DNA of 64,000 bases from Chloroflexota bacterium. Its GTDB lineage: Bacteria > Chloroflexota > Anaerolineae > Anaerolineales > Anaerolineaceae. The stretch lies in the NCBI GenBank assembly GCA_004347695.1, contig SLTK01000009.1, positions 1 to 64,000 of the forward strand. The letters are read 5' to 3'. How positions within the stretch are numbered: position 1 is the first letter of the stretch; every line of letters begins with the position of its first letter. Position numbers and translations under genes: made by a program. Below the pieces are notes generated by a model. The model was not told where the DNA came from. It ran no database searches and saw only the letters and a program-made list of their open reading frames with translations. This document shows positions 63,479 through 64,000 of the stretch, piece by piece.

Positions 63479-64000
63479 TTACTGAGAAGAAGTAGTCTTC
63501 TTTTCCAAAGTGCGCGCCAGCAGGTCTTCTTGCTCGGCTTGCAGTCCGGACGCCTTCACCTTTTTGGCTTTTGGTTCAGCTTTGCGGGATTTGGCTTTTT
63601 CCATGGCCTCGCGGATTGCGATTTCCATGAAGGTCGGTTCAGCTTCCTTGGAAGCCGTGTCACCGCTCAACGCAGCAATTTCTTCCGCCGACATGTAGCC
63701 TTCGTCGCTCTTCTTGCGTTTGGTGTCTTTCTTGCGGCGTTTGTCTTTGCTCTTCTCCGGCGCCTGGTCAACTTCTTCCTTAACCGGTTCCGGCTGCAGT
63801 GCCTTCAGGCTGAGTTTTATCTGCTTTTTCTTCTTGTTGACGTCGATCACCTGGGCTTCAAGCTCGTCGCCTTCTTTGACCACATCACCCGGTGTGCGGA
63901 CGTATCCATGAGCTAGCTCACTGATATGGATCAAGCCGGGGCGCTCAGCGCCAATCTCGAGGAAAGCGCCAAAGGTTTCAACACGAACCACATTGCCTTT
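63479..64000 (-). CDS. S1 RNA-binding-domain protein, partial (5' end beyond window)
   Basis: The last ~173 codons of a gene that continues past the window edge. The visible start (KGNVVRVETFGAFLEIGAERPGLIHISELAHGYVRTPGDVVKEGDELEAQVIDVNKKKKQIKLSLK, seen in pieces such as GAFLEIG and GLIHISEL) is one incomplete S1 domain, probably the last of a tandem S1 protein such as ribosomal protein S1 or an S1-like RNA chaperone. The rest is a charged, Lys/Glu-rich tail. Structured RNA and a terminator follow at once. Confidence 0.85.
   Translation of the reverse strand, partial: KGNVVRVETFGAFLEIGAERPGLIHISELAHGYVRTPGDVVKEGDELEAQVIDVNKKKKQIKLSLKALQPEPVKEEVDQAPEKSKDKRRKKDTKRKKSDEGYMSAEEIAALSGDTASKEAEPTFMEIAIREAMEKAKSRKAEPKAKKVKASGLQAEQEDLLARTLEKKTTSSQ

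Overview
The window reads as a chromosomal segment of a Chloroflexota bacterium, probably Anaerolineae-like. This is inferred from the gene mix: a GSI-alpha glutamine synthetase, a TtuA/TtuB tRNA thiolation pair, a DUF5317 protein, MalT/SARP-type and FHA-winged-helix regulators, a SipW/camelysin secretion cluster, Thr/Pro-rich surface proteins, and several genes whose TATAAT box lies only 6-9 nt from the start codon. There is no phage, transposase, CRISPR array or rRNA operon. Most of it is housekeeping DNA; the accessory parts are at about 25.8-30.3, 38.6-41.0 and 47.2-51.4 kb.

Layout. 0.2-10.5 kb: a secreted C39-like protein, recA with an SOS-type promoter, a TfoX-like gene, glnA behind a long structured leader, and a six-gene minus-strand operon (SLC13 transporter, tgt, uppP, lipoprotein, ttuB, ttuA). 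10.6-25.8 kb: recJ, EamA transporter, GT2, an operon of AAA ATPase, GDPD, PLP dehydratase and GH3, a divergent Ser/Thr kinase and FHA regulator, dinB, a membrane protein, GT4 and tRNA-Thr. 25.8-30.3 kb: repeat-rich DNA around a secreted beta-helix protein and a SAM hydrolase. 30.3-35 kb: RelA/SpoT-like protein, phosphodiesterase, udk, VTT protein and aldo/keto reductase.

35.2-41 kb: a 1085-residue MalT/SARP regulator followed by a compact cluster of a 44-aa exported peptide, a DUF5317 membrane protein, a 96-aa leader-like protein and a GAF/HD-GYP protein. 41.6-47.2 kb: a complete branched-chain amino-acid ABC operon (livJHMGF) with a long leader. 47.4-51.3 kb: a candidate regulatory RNA, two camelysin/TasA-like proteins, a broken signal peptidase, and an intact SipW-like signal peptidase fused to a camelysin-type motif and a surface domain. 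51.4-64 kb: rnpB, tpiA, a membrane metalloprotease, moaA, upp, ruvB, queA, cyclophilin, family-5 UDG, alpha/beta hydrolase, eno, pyrG, and a truncated S1-domain gene followed by a structured 3' RNA.

The two most interesting places are the SipW/camelysin cluster (48.1-51.3 kb) and the peptide/DUF5317/HD-GYP cluster beside the MalT/SARP regulator (35.2-40.9 kb). All calls come from reading the sequence; no database search was run.
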